A DNA stretch of 64,000 nt from Heterotrichella gracilis (taxonomy: Eukaryota; Sar; Xanthophyceae; Tribonematales; Xanthonemataceae). The DNA is taken from positions 54,829 through 118,828 of the forward strand of contig JAULBX010007996.1 of the NCBI GenBank assembly GCA_032358255.1, written 5' to 3'. Within the stretch, counting starts at the first letter, position 1; every line of letters begins with the position of its first letter. Below, in pieces: positions 46,855 through 59,579 of the stretch. A program made the position numbers and the translations under genes. The notes beneath the pieces are model-generated. The model had not been told where the DNA came from. It searched no databases and saw only the letters and a list, made by a program, of their open reading frames with translations.

Positions 46855-48189
46855 TATTGCAGGTGCTAGGGTTATTACAAAGGGTTTGGGTGGGCAAAGC
46901 CAGCTGGCGAGGGTGGCTGAAAGTGGGCGCGCTCTGAAGTGTTGTCAAAACATTATATGTTGGCCATTGGCGGTGTGTGATGTTGCGTTGCGTTGTACAC
47001 CCTTGAGTTGAGGACTCTCCAATCAATTTCGTGACAGCGGTGTTGGTGCTCAGCAACCACACCACAAGAGTGTAGTGCTGCTGTATCAGTGCCAGACCTG
47101 CCTGGAGCGGCGCTCCTCAGCCACTGGTGCATGGCGTACCATGCCCTCAGAAACCAGTTGCACAACAATCCAGTAGTTGCAGCTCTCAGACTGGGTTGCC
47201 ACTGTGTGAAAAGTACTTAACTTCAACAACAGATGCGTGTTTTGAGGCCGCACAGGATCACACCAGGTTGAATGTGTGGAACGCCCCAGTTTTGGTTTAA
47301 AAAGGCCAAGGGCATTGTACCCAAACAGTGCAATTGTGCCCCAGTTTTGGTTACAAAAGCCCAAGGGCGTTGTACCCAAACAGTGCGGTTGTGGCGGCGA
47401 TAGCAATGGATAGGCAAACTTTATGACTGTTATCATGGGTGCAAGTTTTTACCTATGGAGTGTAATACTTGCACTCCAGCAGTGGGGCCAGATGATGCAA
47501 GAATTATACTTGCAGCGGGATTACAACGCTGTGTGGAGCATAGTGCAATCCATGATATCCATCCCTCGTGGCTGTGCTACTTGGTGCATGCAGGTTGGCC
47601 CCCATGCAGTACGCTGCAAGCCCACTGTCTTGTAGATGCAACGACATGGAAGCGCTTGGCGTTGCCAGTGTTGGTGCACCCCCAAGCACCTGCGCTGATG
47701 CAGTGCATCACATGGTATGCAATGCAATGCAGCTGGTGATCCCCCGGCCCAGACGATGCAAGGGTGAGCCAGCTTCCCAGTGCCGGTGCACAGTGCAAAA
47801 AGCTGGTGTTCCAGCAACACATAGCAACTTCACCAGTTACAGCGCAGGACGCAATACAAACGGAGGCAGCTGCTAAGCTACAAGACAGTACAAATACAAC
47901 CCCGATCTTCGCAACGGTTGCATTACTGGCCAAGCAAAGGGATCAAATGTTCGCTGCTGCAGCTCAATCTCATAAAATCACACTTTGCGTCCAACAAGCT
48001 CCACACTGGCCAGCCCCCATGCACTGCACCTGCTCCACCTCCCCCCACCAACCCCCAAGCAGCCGGCCCACCACCACCCGCACCGCCCAACCGCTGTGAA
48101 CCATGTCCCCAGCATGCTGGCTGCGCAATGCATGGGACCTGCTGCTGCTGCACCACCACCACCAGCCCAACCCCCACTGCTGCCACAGC
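46855..48189. other. Convergent 3' intergenic region
   Basis: 1.3 kb between the NCBP3-like stop and the RPL5 stop. Holds a tandem pair of about 60 bp (47280-47398) and pyrimidine-rich DNA near 48010-48190. No coding region supported. Confidence 0.5.
47280..47398. repeat. Tandem duplication, two units of about 60 bp
   Basis: Each unit has GCCCCAGTTTTGGTT, then AAGCCCAAGGGC/AGGCCAAGGGC, then TTGTACCCAAACAGTGC. Intergenic. Confidence 0.85.
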
Positions 48190-49074
48190 CTACTCGTCCT
48201 CCGCCTCCATCAGGGACGCCAGCTTGGCCTTGAGGTTCTCCTTCCTCTCGTCATAGGTCAGCTTCACTGGCTTCCAGGCCTTGGACTCGCTGGGCTTGGT
48301 GCGCTCCTTCTTCTCAGACACTGGGTTGGCCCTGATGGCCTCGTGCACCGAGGTGTAGAGGTCCTCCAGGTCATCAGCCTCAACACCCTCCTCCAGGTAG
48401 GCGGCAAAGTGCGACTGGTACTTCTCGGGCTCCTCCTCAGCCATCACCTCCATGTACTCAGACACATGGCCGCCGAAGATGTACTTGCGCAGGGTGTCGG
48501 CATCCAGCTCCTTGTCCACGCTGCTGTACCCCACGAAGCGCTTGTCGGAGTGGGGCACGCTGAGCCCGCCGTCAGTGGCGCCCTTGAGGGCGGCGAACAC
48601 GCGGGCGCCTGTTGATGTGCGCTTGGTGCCCACGTCCAGCAGGGCGGTGAAGGGGCGGGGGCCATCCTCCGCCTCCTCCACGTTGTAGTCCTCCCCGTTC
48701 ACCTCCTCCACGCCGGTGTAGGTCTCGGCCAAGTTGTACTTGGTGAGCAGGCGGCGGGCCAGGAGCAGGCCGGTGGCGTAGGCTGCAGCGTAGTTGGTGA
48801 GGCCCACCTTGAGGCCATAGGCGGGCAGCTCATGGGCGTAGGCTGCCGCGATGATGACGTCCCCGGCGATGGTGGCGTAGGCCACCTGGCACACGATGTC
48901 CTTGTTGGTGAACCGCACGATGAAGCGGTACTTTGGCGTGTTGTACTTGTTCTTGTCCTGGGTGACCAGGCGCAGGCGTGCCCTGTAATCGGTCTTGCCC
49001 TCGCGCCTCCGCCTGTACTTGACCTGGTACCTACTGAAGTAGGCACTGGTCTTCTGCACCTTGGCGTACCCCAT
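48190..49074 (-). CDS. RPL5: 60S ribosomal protein L5 (uL18), intronless
   Basis: 294 residues in one exon, the usual length for the family (about 297-300). Binds 5S rRNA in the large ribosomal subunit. Clear signatures: [84 protein letters not shown], and the C-terminal [19 protein letters not shown]. Begins [10 protein letters not shown]-rich third positions and no intron, unlike most neighbours, which suggests strong expression or a past retrocopy. Divergent to coatomer alpha, start codons 426 bases apart. Confidence 0.98.
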   Translation of the reverse strand: MGYAKVQKTSAYFSRYQVKYRRRREGKTDYRARLRLVTQDKNKYNTPKYRFIVRFTNKDIVCQVAYATIAGDVIIAAAYAHELPAYGLKVGLTNYAAAYATGLLLARRLLTKYNLAETYTGVEEVNGEDYNVEEAEDGPRPFTALLDVGTKRTSTGARVFAALKGATDGGLSVPHSDKRFVGYSSVDKELDADTLRKYIFGGHVSEYMEVMAEEEPEKYQSHFAAYLEEGVEADDLEDLYTSVHEAIRANPVSEKKERTKPSESKAWKPVKLTYDERKENLKAKLASLMEAEDE

Positions 49075-49500
49075 CGTGGCAAACTACAGCGGCAGCTGCA
49101 ATCCCACAAGAAAAAGGGAGAGGCCTGCTGCCAGGGCTGGCTCATAAGCAGTAAGCACCTTTTTTCGAAGCTTCACGGCGGCGGCTTAATCCCACTAGGA
49201 AATGTGTGGGATTGAAGGAAACCCCGGGACCGAAATGTTATCAGGGGGAGGGCAACCACAGTAAATGGAAGGGGTGGATTTCTAGGCTCTCAAACTTTTG
49301 CCCCAAAACAGCGAAGCTGTGACCTTGATCAACGGAATCCCACCAACATTTGGGCCGTTGTTGAGTGACCTATACACAGCGTGAAGCTCCTGCGTTGACC
49401 CTGGCGTTGCTGTGCCCGAGACCGTGAAACCAAGTGAATCTGAGCAGATGCAGGAATGAAATAGCACAAAGGACCTTGGCACAACAGACCGTGGGCCACA
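49075..49500. promoter_or_regulatory. Bidirectional promoter candidate, RPL5 / COPA
   Basis: 426 bases between two divergent start codons; both promoters must lie within it. No TATA box seen. Part is 5' UTR. Confidence 0.5.
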
Positions 49501-52500
49501 ATGCTGACCAAGTTTGAGACCAAGAGCAACCGCGTGAAGGGGCTGTCCTTCCACCCGAAAAGGTGGGGCATCGTGGCGCGTGTGCTCTTGCCAGTACTCG
49601 CAATGGAAACTGCTGTTGACATGGAAAGTACTGTTGCTGCAGGCCATGGGTGTTGGCGTCCCTACACAGCGGTGTGGTCCAGGTATGGGTCCTACAGCTT
49701 ATGGTATGTTGGTTAGTTATCCGTGTTTTCGTAATCTGACTCTGGGGTTGGTGTTGCAGCTATGGGACTATCGTATGGGCACCCTGATCGATCGCTTTGA
49801 TGAGCATGATGGACCAGTCCGTGGGGTGCACTTCCACAAGTCCCAGCCGCTGTTCGTGTCTGGAGGAGACGACTACAAGATCAAAGTCTGGAACTACAAG
49901 ACCCGCAGATGCCTGTTCACGCTGCTGGGCCACCTGGACTACATCCGTACAGTGCAGTTCCACAACGAGTACCCCTGGATTGTCAGTGCCAGCGATGACC
50001 AAACCATCCGCATCTGGAACTGGCAGTCCAGGAACTGCATCTCGGTGCTCACGGGGCACAACCACTATGTGATGTGCGCGTCTTTCCACCCAAGGGATGA
50101 CCTGGTGGTGTCAGCATCCCTGGACCAGACTGTGCGGGTGTGGGACATCAGCGGGCTGCGTAAGAAGACAGTGGCTCCCTCAGGAGAGGAGGGCCTCAGG
50201 CTGCCTCAGGTGCTGATGAAAAATTGCACCTACCATTCACTGGCACTCACACTTGCCGGTGTAACTTTACGCCTTATTGTTGGCCTGACAGTATCACACA
50301 ACAGATGCATATGCATCCAGGGTGACTGTGTGGTAACCCCTTGCTGCACATGCAGATGAACTCGGACATCTTTGGCGGTGGTGATGCGGTGGTCAAGTAT
50401 GTGCTGGAGGGGCACGACCGGGGGGTGAACTGGGCCTCCTTCCACCCAACGCTCCCCTTGATCGTGTCGGGGGCAGATGACAGGCAGGTCAAGCTGTGGA
50501 GGATGAACGGTACGTTGGGTGCATTGGCCAATCCCACCACTTGCCTGCACGTGTATGCTGCAGTGAATGGGAACTGCACTGTGATTGTTAAGTGCATTTG
50601 AGCTGGTACTGTTGATCCCATGTGCATCGCACTCCCAAAGCCCCACCAAACCCTCGTCCTAAAACCCTTCCTGCGGTTTGCCCGCCAGTTAAGCCTTGAA
50701 GCACCTTAAAGCTGAGTCCTACTGTGCCCCTGCAGACACCAAGGCCTGGGAGGTGGACACGCTGCGGGGGCATGTCAACAACGTGTCGTGCGTGCTGTTC
50801 CATGCCAGACAGGTATGTGGGCACATCTGCACACCTGCACCTTACATTTGAGCAATATACCTGCACTTCCATGACAGGCGTAGTGCCGTACACTGACCCC
50901 TGCATTGCACCTGCACCACACCTGCACCTGCACCACACCTGCACCTCCACCCAGGGTGGTGAGGGACGGCGCACGGGGGGCCTGAACTACCACCTCACGG
51001 GTTGCTAATTCCAACCTAAGCTTCACGGGCGCTGAGGCTGTTGTCCCCCACAGGACTTGATCGTGTCCAACTCTGAGGACAAGAGCATCCGCGTGTGGGA
51101 CATGTCCAAGCGCGCGGGGGTGCAGACCTTCAGGCGCGAGCACGACCGCTTCTGGATCCTTTCCTCCCACCCAGAGCTCAATCTGCTGGCAGCGGGCCAC
51201 GACAGGTGCGCATGCTCTATGCGGACCCTTGTGTCGCATGCATCTCCTCAGCTGCGCACACCTAGCGCGCGGGGGTCAAGACCAGGCAAAGTGTTGTCTT
51301 CCATGCAACACTTCAGCTGAGCCATCTGAGGCTAGCAGGACACAGCAGGCTTGAGTCCACGCACTCAACTTCACGATTAGGTGGCGTTGCTGGTGGCTTT
51401 GGTCGTGACCCTACGTAATACCCTAAGCTGAACGCTAACTGAACCCTAAACTGATTGTGACTGTGGTCCCTGGCAGCGGCATGATTGTGTTCAAGCTGGA
51501 GCGCGAGCGCCCCGCTTACACCACCATCGGCAGCATGCTGTACTACATCAAGGACCGCTACCTGCGCACCTACGATTTTGCCACGCAGAAGGAGACATCG
51601 CTCATCTCAATCAGGCGCACAGCAACCGTGGGCACCAACCAGGGCCCGCGCACGCTGTCCTACAACCCAGCAGAGAACGCCATCCTGGTCACATCGGATG
51701 CTGAGGGGGGTTCCTACGAGCTGTACATCGTGCCCAAGGATGCTGCTGGCCGCGACCTGGCACCGGTGCGCTTCCACCCATCCTAAACGCTAAACCCCTG
51801 AACCCCATCCCCAAATTGCACATAAATTGCATCCATGGCAGCTGGTATCACCCTGTATGACTGGCGAGCATGCAAGATGATTGCCAGGGAGAGCATCTAT
51901 CGGCTTTTTGCAACAGTACTCATTCATGAACCCACACCCTGGCCTTTGCCCTCTTGGACAATGGCCTGCCATACTGATGCACTATTGGTGCTGCTGGCGC
52001 GGGGGATGAACGCATTTGAGGCGGTACTTATGTATGCATGACATTATTTGGTGGACTGTAGTGCGGATGCTGGGCGCCGCATGTGCAAGGCCGGCTGCCA
52101 ATGCGGCTGTGATTGGATTGCATGTAACACACTGGCTGTGGTGCGCAGGAGGCCAAGCGCGGGTCTGGCGCCGCTGCCGTGTTCATCGCGCGCAACCGCT
52201 TTGCGGTGCTTGACAAGGGCGCCAACCAAATTCTGGTCAAGGACCTGCGCAACGAGATCACCAAGAAGTGCCCGGCGCCATGCGCAACCACCGACGCGCT
52301 GTTCTACGCAGGCACCGGCATGCTGCTGTGCCGCTCCGAGGACAAGGTGGGTGGGCAGGTGGTTTTGCGGGAGAGGGGGGAAGGGGGGGCACAGCACGAA
52401 TCCTAGGAAGCACTGGTTTGGGCTTGCCCTGGTCTGGAAGCCAGGAATGCTGTATACACAGCAGGTGTCTTGCTTCGGCCTTGCCCTAGTTTCCAACGCT

Positions 52501-55500
52501 GCTGCCGCTGCTTGAGCGTCGCCGTAAATCCTCCCAAGCTGATTCTCAAAGGGTTTAATATATTCTCAAGGGTTGTCTTCTTCTGCGCCTGGCCCTGGCC
52601 CGAGTATGACTGATCGCCATCCCCCCGCACCCCGCAGATGGTGCTGTTCGATGTGCAGCAGCGCAACTCGGTCGCCGAGCTGACCACGCCCTTCATCAAG
52701 TACGTGGTGTGGTCCGGTGACAGCAGCCAGGTGGCGCTGCTGAGCAAGCACGCCATCATCATCGCCAACAAGAAGCTGGGCAACCCCTGCACCGTGCACG
52801 AAACCATCCGCGTCAAGTCCGCGGCCTGGGACGACAACGGCGTGCTCATCTACACCACGCTGAACCACATCAAGTACTGCCTGCCCAACGGCGACAACGG
52901 CATCATCCGCACGCTGGATGTCCCTGTGTACATCACCAAGGTGTTTGGCAATGTCATCTTCTGCCTGGACAGGGACGGCAAGAACAAGCAGATCCAGGTG
53001 GGTGATGGAGAAAATGGGATGCGCTGCTTAGGGTTTAGGAGTCACAATGTCATCTTCTGCCTGGATATGGACGGCAAGGACAAGATAGGGGGGTGGGGGG
53101 GTGGAATAGGGCTGGTGGCTGCAGGCATGAATCCATATGCATTGCACTGAGGGTGTGGGCAGCAGCATAGGACTTGCGATGGGTGCATGAAAATATGCAC
53201 ATGCCCTTGCATGGGTGACCCATGACTGCAGTGAAAAGGTCATTGGATGATCATCACGGGCATGTAATGCAATCATACAAATGAGGTGCAGCAGTCACCT
53301 TGGCCCTCCTGGCACAATGTATCACCAAACAAGCCATCGTGCAATCAAACAGTGGCATAATTGTACCCCGCCAAAGCATGAGCGCCTCCTAATCATCCGC
53401 ATCCCACCGCCCCCTTCCAGGTGGACACCACGGAGTACATGTTCAAGCTCGCGCTCATCCAGAACAAGTTTGACCAGGTGCTGGCCATGATCCGCAACAG
53501 CCAGCTGTGCGGCCAGGCCATCATCGCATACCTGCAAGCCAAGGGCTACCCGGAGGTGGCGCTGCACTTTGTGAAGGACGAGCGCACGCGATTCAACCTG
53601 GCGGTGGACTGCGGGAACATCGAGGTGGCGCTCAAGTCGGCGCAGGTGAGCCTGATGGCAAGCTCCATAGGGTTTGCTAGGGTTTGGCTTACGGTTCGTG
53701 AAATATGGATACATGGGCTTGGGAATGGCGGTGGACTGCGTCAGGGTAGAGGTGGCTCCCAAGTCAAATACTGCTAGGAGGGCTTTGTCTGCATTCATGT
53801 GTGGCTGCATAGGCTTGGTTGAGGGTCTGTGATGCGGCGGTGGGCTGCTCCCCTCCTCAGTCCCCTGACCCTTGCCCTTTCTCTCACCTCACCTCCCCTC
53901 TTGGCTGATTGCCCTCCTCCAATGCCCCCTTCCGCAGGAGCTCGATGACAAGGACACCTGGCACCGCCTGGGTGTGGAGGCGCTGCGCCAGGGCAACCAC
54001 CAGATCGTGGAGTTCTGCTACCAGAAGACCAAGAACTTTGAGCGCCTGTCCTTCCTGTACCTCATCACCGGCAACCTGGAGAAGCTGCAGAAGATGCTGA
54101 AGATCGCCGAGATGCGCAACGACATCATGGGGCGCTTCCACAACGCGCTGTACCTGGGCGACGTGAAGGAGCGCATACGCATCCTGGAGGACGCAGGTGC
54201 GGCGGGATACAGGCTTTCAGTCTTTTTGGGATTCCGGGTTCAGGGTTTAGCAACCCTAGCCACGCTGGGTGCGGACCCTCGCGCCTAAACGTGGCATGCA
54301 TCAGTGATCTGTATGTGACTGCACAAAACAGCAATCGCACAGCGTCGTCCTTGACATCTCCCGCTGTGCCCTGACTCCCCCCATTTTCACCCTGCAGGCC
54401 AGCACGCGCTTGCCTACGTGACCGCCGCCACGCACGGCCTGGAGGAGGACGCGCAGCGGCTGAAGGAGGGGCTGAGCGAGATCCCGGAGCTAGACTCGGG
54501 CGCGCTGTACCTCAAGCCGCCCACGCCCATCCTCAGGGAGGACAACTGGCCGCTGCTCACGGTGTCAAAGGGCGTGTTCGAGAACCTGACCAAGGGTAAG
54601 AACCAATCTTACCCCTAACCAAAGACCATAAGCATCCTTAGAGAGGGCATGTTGCTGAGGAGGGTGTCAGAGGGCGTGTTTGCAAACCTGATCAAAAACC
54701 AAAGTGTGCTTTGCTTGACTACTGGGCTAAGAGAATGGGCTATTTTGTGATGCATTCACTAGCTAGGATATGAGCTGAGGTTTGCATGGCTACACCCGAA
54801 CTGGCAGTTATGTATGGTTTGCATCTTGCGATCTGCTGTTGCTGATTACCTCCCTGTTGCGTTTTCAGATGACTCCACCATCGTGGCGCTGGAGGAGAAC
54901 GACATGGAGGGTGTGGGTGGGGGCTGGGGAGATGAGGAGATGGACGTGGATGCACCGGCGGGAGATGGTGCGTGCGCCACCCTGTGCACCTGTGGCATGC
55001 ATTGCACTGCTGCCTGCGGCGCTTGCCTGCGCACTGTGTGCGTGTTGCAAGGGCAGCAGAGAAGCTTGCAGCTTGCCTGCATGTGCACCCTGCTTGTACA
55101 CCCTGCTTGTGCACCCCTGACTCTGCCGTAGGGTGGGCCTCAGATGGCGGGCAAACCCTCCAACCCAACCCCTCGTGTCTCAGAAAGCGAGCTTGTGGCG
55201 GCCGAGGCATGCCGTAAATTGTGTCGACTCTCAACCCTAAACCCTGATCCTCTGTTGCAGACGCGGAGGAGGGTGAGGAGGGCGATGGCTTTGAGGACCT
55301 GGAGGTGGATGGGGAGGAGGAGGGAGGCTGGGAGATGGAGGACTTTGACCTGCCGGAGACCACGGGCACAGACACAGGGGTGGCGGGTGCGGAGGTGGCC
55401 GTGTTTGCCGCCCCCACGCCCGGGCTCAGCGCCTCGCAGCGCTGGCTGCAGCAGTGCAGCTTGGCGGCGGAGCATGTGGCGGCGGGCGGGTTCGACTCGG

Positions 55501-58013
55501 GCATGCGGCTACTACACAGGTGGGGCGCGCAGCAGGCTTTGTGCAAGGGGGCTTGTTTCTCCTCCTGTTGTCATCGTCAGGTTTGTTGCCATCATTTCTC
55601 CCTCCTCCATGTTCTGTAATGCTTGTGCTACCTGAGGCACAGAGGGCACAGGCATTGCAGAATAAGAGGATGGTTACAGTGGTTGCAGCCGAATCGACGA
55701 TGGAAACTGCGAGAAGAAACCCGCTTACAGACAATTTATTGCTATTTTAACCTAGTGCCCTCCAGGTGACTTTGTCTGAAACTTACTTTGAAGTTTGTAT
55801 GTGGAGTCCCCGCATCATCTTTAAGATGTGACAATGGGGTTGGCCTGGAGGGGCTTGCAGCCGTATGTGGGTGTCGGGCTGGTAAAGTATTGCCTGGCAA
55901 AAAGCACCTCCACCTGCACCTCCTCTCTGACCCCCTGTCATTTTCTTCTGCGGCAGCTGGGCATCGCCAACCTTGGCGCTAAGCTAAACCCTCCTGGCAG
56001 CTGAAGGTGTCCAACCTTTGACACTAAAACCTTACTCCTTAACCCCTGCAGGCAGCTGGGCATCGTCAACTTTGAGCCGCTCAAGCCCTACTTTGTGGCT
56101 GTGTACCAAGGGGCATACGGGTGCTTGCCGGGCCTGCCGGGCCTGCCCTACAATGCCACGCCCATCGAGCGGACTTGGTCAGTGGACTCTCCTCCCACGT
56201 GGAAGGACTCAACCACCACGCCCACACTGGTGCGCGCTGCAGCAGTTGAACCCTAAATACCAAACCCTAAGCCGCGCTTGTTGAGCAGCTGTGGTTGGCC
56301 AAATCATCATGCAGTGAAAGGAGGCCACCGCCAAGCGGACGCTGGTATGCGCACCACCCTGTACAAAGTACAAGCTCCGCAACATGCCATGGTTTGCCAC
56401 AGTCTGGTGGGTTGTAAATTTGGTTGTATTTTCCCTAATCCCCTTGCTTGTTAACAAGTAACTGCTGACCTTCCCCTCTCCTTTTTCTGACTCCCTCCCA
56501 CTCTTGCAGGTTTACTCCCTTGCCCAGCTTGAGGACGCGGTGAAGAAGGCGTACAAGACGGTGACCGAGGGCAAGTTCTCCATTGCCCTGCGCCAGTTCA
56601 CCTCCATCCTGCACACCATCCCGCTGCTGGTGGTGGCCACGCGGCGCGAGGTGGACGAGGTCAAGGAGCTGCTGGCAATCACAAGGGACTACCACACAGC
56701 CATGCGCATCGAGCTCAAGCGCAAGGTACTGTTTGGTTGTGGTCATCCGAGTCCAGTAGGAGGTTGCTCCTTTCCGATCAGTTTGCAGCTCTGATGTCCT
56801 ACCACACAGCATCCAGCAGCAGCGCAATGTTGGGTAGCTACATGCAATGTAGCAGTACAAGTTACTGGCCAATCTTGCATACACGGCGCCGGGCATGTGC
56901 AAATGGGTATTGTCATTGCTTTTCATTACAAGTGCAAAGGACTGGTACCGTTAGATTTTCTGGCATGATTCTTTTAATTAGGTGAGGTCTTTTCTCCAGG
57001 TCTTTTCGAAAACCATGTATGCACTCCTTTCCCTTTTCCATGCCCTTGACCTCCAACACCCAAATTCAAACCTGCGCCTTTGTTCCACCAGGAGATCAAG
57101 GACGACGGCGTGCGCGTGGCTGAGCTCGCTGCTTACTTCACGCACTGCAAGCTGCAGCCCGTGCACCTGGCGCTCAGCCTGCGCTCCGCAATCGCGGTGT
57201 TCAGGAAGATGAAGAACTTTGCAACCTGCGCAACCTTCTGCAGGCGGCTGGTGGAGCTCAACCCAGGGCCAAAGGTGGGGCGGCGGTGGAACTGGAATGT
57301 GAACTAACAAAAGTGCTCTTTTTGTGGGAATTGAAAAGAGATGATGGTCATTGAGATTCTGATTCGTAGGAAGGAATCCTTACCTAAAGCGTGGTGCCTA
57401 GGATACCGTATGTACGCAAGCCATCATTTAGGGCGTCAGTCGTTAGCAAATAGATCATCCCCTGCCGCCAGGCATGCACCCCATATGCTGAATGCCCTGT
57501 GCACGGATGACGTCCCTAGACCCCTACCCTAAACCCTCCTCTCCCCTGTGCACAGATGACCCAGGAGGCACGCACCGTGCTGGCGGAGTGCGAGAAGAAC
57601 CCCACGGACGCAGTGAAGATCAGCTACGACGCGCGCAACCCCTTCGACGTGTGCGCAATGACGTTCACACCCATCTACAGGTAGGCCAAACAGCCCAGTG
57701 CGCGCCACACATTCGCACGCCTTGTTGCCACTACACGTATCTATGTGGCAGGGCATGTGCACCTTCGCGCACACAGGGCCATCCTTGCAAGCGGTGCACT
57801 GCACACAAGCATGCTCATTCAATACTTGAGAAATAATGATGTTTTACCTGTGAAAATGCCAATTTCTGCAGGGGCAACAAGTTTGTGACCGACCCCTTCA
57901 CGGGTGCCCGCTTCCAGCCAGAGTGCGACGGCAAGCTGAGCCCGGTGGGCGACCTGGCCATGATCGGGGCAGACGCATCGGGACTGCTGTGCTCGCAGAC
58001 GCAGATCAGATAG
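49501..58013 (+). CDS. COPA: Coatomer subunit alpha (alpha-COP)
   Basis: Scaffold of the COPI coat in Golgi-to-ER traffic. Nineteen exons, phases all agree, 3666 nt, 1221 residues (family about 1220): 49501-49562, 49643-49682, 49760-50209, 50356-50509, 50736-50812, 51054-51205, 51477-51765, 52149-52346, 52638-52997, 53421-53645, 53938-54196, 54398-54595, 54869-54967, 55261-55519, 56052-56229, 56510-56725, 57092-57274, 57556-57680, 57872-58013. Start [20 protein letters not shown] is canonical. WD40 repeats occupy exons 1-7 ([53 protein letters not shown]). The solenoid contains [17 protein letters not shown] and [15 protein letters not shown]. The acidic linker is in exons 13-14. The C-terminal epsilon-COP-binding region ends [12 protein letters not shown], then PFTGARF and a TAG stop. 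Exon 2 is only 40 nt. Several introns hold decayed copies of the adjacent exon. Confidence 0.97.
53036..53093 (+). pseudogene. Decayed copy of COPA exon 9 end
   Basis: AATGTCATCTTCTGCCTGGA recurs, followed by TATGGACGGCAAGGACAAGA versus CAGGGACGGCAAGAACAAGC in the exon (52951-52992). Immediately preceded by GCTTAGGGTTTAGGAG. In intron 9. Confidence 0.92.
53722..53770 (+). pseudogene. Decayed copy of COPA exon 10 end
   Basis: GGCGGTGGACTGCG...GAGGTGGC(G/T)C...AAGTC resembles 53600-53640 of exon 10. In intron 10. A GGGTTTGCTAGGGTTTGG stretch lies just upstream (53669-53686). Confidence 0.85.
54650..54705 (+). pseudogene. Decayed copy of COPA exon 12 end
   Basis: GGTGTCAGAGGGCGTGTTTGCAAACCTGATCAAAAACCAA parallels GGTGTCAAAGGGCGTGTTCG and AGAACCTGACCAAGGGTAAG of the exon/donor. 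In intron 12. Confidence 0.85.
55953..56036 (+). pseudogene. Two decayed copies of COPA exon 15 start
   Basis: GGCAGCTGGGCATCGCCAAC (about 55954) and GGCAGCTGAAGGTGTCCAAC (about 55998) precede the real GGCAGCTGGGCATCGTCAAC (56051). Both copies read on into AAACC-like sequence (CTAAACCCTCC, CTAAAACCTTA). In intron 14. Confidence 0.9.
56310..56352 (+). pseudogene. Decayed copy of COPA exon 15 end
   Basis: AAAGGAGGCCACCGCCAAGC..ACGCTGGTATGCGC resembles GAAGGACTCAACCACCACGC..CACTGGTGCGCGC at 56201-56235, including the donor. In intron 15. CTAAATACCAAACCCTAAG lies between. Confidence 0.7.
56788..56820 (+). pseudogene. Short copy of COPA exon 16 fragment
   Basis: ACTACCACACAGCCATG..of exon 16 (56690-56706) recurs as CCTACCACACAGCATCC at about 56798. 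Short, so weaker than the others. In intron 16. Confidence 0.5.
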
Positions 58014-58562
58014 GCGAGCAGCGCTGCACAGGGCAGGGCAGGGCTGTGTGCGTGGGCAGGAGCCCTGGGGGTGGCCTGCATACGCACAGCTATGGTCCAC
58101 TTGCCTAGGACTGTTTGGCCTGAGAGGGGATGGCTGTGTTTTTTTACTGTTCCTGTGTCCCTTCTGGGGCTGTGTGTGGGGGCCAGCGGTGGGGCAGGGG
58201 CTTGCAGCAGTCTGCTGCGGGGGTGGGTAGGGTGCATCATCATGTAGGATAGGCATTGTCATTGTTACACCACTTTCTCGTTTTGTTTCTATTCATTATG
58301 CGGGGCGTCATAATATGCGGGGGTGGATTGCCCTCTTGAAATATTTCTACTCGATGATTCGTTTTGCAAACCAGTTGAGCGAAAACCGCCATCGAGCTGG
58401 TGGCCAACTTGGAAGCATGGCTCGCTGTAACACACACACATCTGAGCAATGTGAATGGAATATCAATGATGGCATGATATTGTGACTCTGGGGTCTGGCA
58501 TTCGGTGTGCAACTACCTTTAAAATTTCAAGCAAAAAGATACGCAATTTTTCGCTTATCACA

Positions 58563-58599
58563 GAAAGAAAGAAAGAAAAGAAGGGAACGCACAGAGGCG
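58563..58599. repeat. GAAA-repeat dispersed element, copy 2
   Basis: GAAAGAAAGAAAGAAAAGAA followed by GGGAACGCACAGAGGCG and TAGTTAGG. See 33140 and 59030. Confidence 0.75.
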
Positions 58600-59029
58600 T
58601 AGTTAGGGGGCCACTGGCTCGCACCAGGGCACCACACCAGCCAGAACGGCTGGTCAGGGATAGGCCTTGAGGCCTACTTAGCCAATGCCCGCAGGCATGG
58701 CATGCAAAGTGTTTGGCGTTTAGTGTACACAGCATAGGAACCTTGAATAGCAAGGAGTTGCAACTCAGGAATCAGGTTGGCAATCACGCTTGGGGCTCAA
58801 CCAATAGCAGTCAGGGCGTCATTTAATCTAATCTAATGAACTTTCCTGGAACCACCTGTATGGTGGTGAGGTCAGCCGCCAAAGTCACGGCTTCAAGCAG
58901 TCAAAGCACATCTGTCAAACTATTTCAAAGCTTTGCTAGCACAGCTGCCTAGACACACCTGAGGTATACCTCCAAGAAGACTTAGTGCCGGCAGGAGCCT
59001 ATTAAGGCTGTGGCAAGGAATTTCAATCA

Positions 59030-59070
59030 GAAAGAAAGAAAGAAAGAAAGAAAGGAAACGCCCACAGGGC
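59030..59070. repeat. GAAA-repeat dispersed element, copy 3
   Basis: About seven GAAA units followed by GGAAACGCCCACAGGGC and ATAGCCAGG, a diverged version of the other copies. Confidence 0.7.
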
Positions 59071-59579
59071 ATAGCCAGGCACAACACACACAACAGGGCG
59101 TGTTCCACCTCGCCAAACACCAAAAAGCGTGGATGACACAGCTGCTAGTAGCAATTTGGTCACTAATGACATGGACAAATGCCACAGGCATTGTCATCAT
59201 TGTACATAGTAGTCTAGTAGCAGCTGTTCTCGCTGTATGTAATGTACAAAAGAAATGGATCAGTAGCATTGCTGAGCAGTGTTCTTCACAGCAAACGGGT
59301 ACTGCACACTGCACTGCCAGTTATGAGTGACTGCACCCTCCCGGCCAATGACAGTGGCACTGCGCATGCTGCGCCTGTGCGTCTGCATGCACTGATGTTG
59401 CCCAGGCAATGCACTCGCCGTGAAACCCACCCCAGCAGTTCCCATTGAACCCATCGTATGAATCTTACTACCCTAATCTGCACCACTTGCACGCTCTTCA
59501 TGCCGCTCCTAAACACCCAACTCGGCTCTTTCTGGCTGGGTGCCTGGCCCACGAGCTCCCATCATGCTCCCATGGACGC

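Larger units (their letters stand above)
58014..59579. other. Convergent intergenic region with repeat elements
   Basis: 1.57 kb between the coatomer alpha stop and the J-domain gene stop. Contains two GAAA-tailed elements. No gene supported. Confidence 0.55.
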
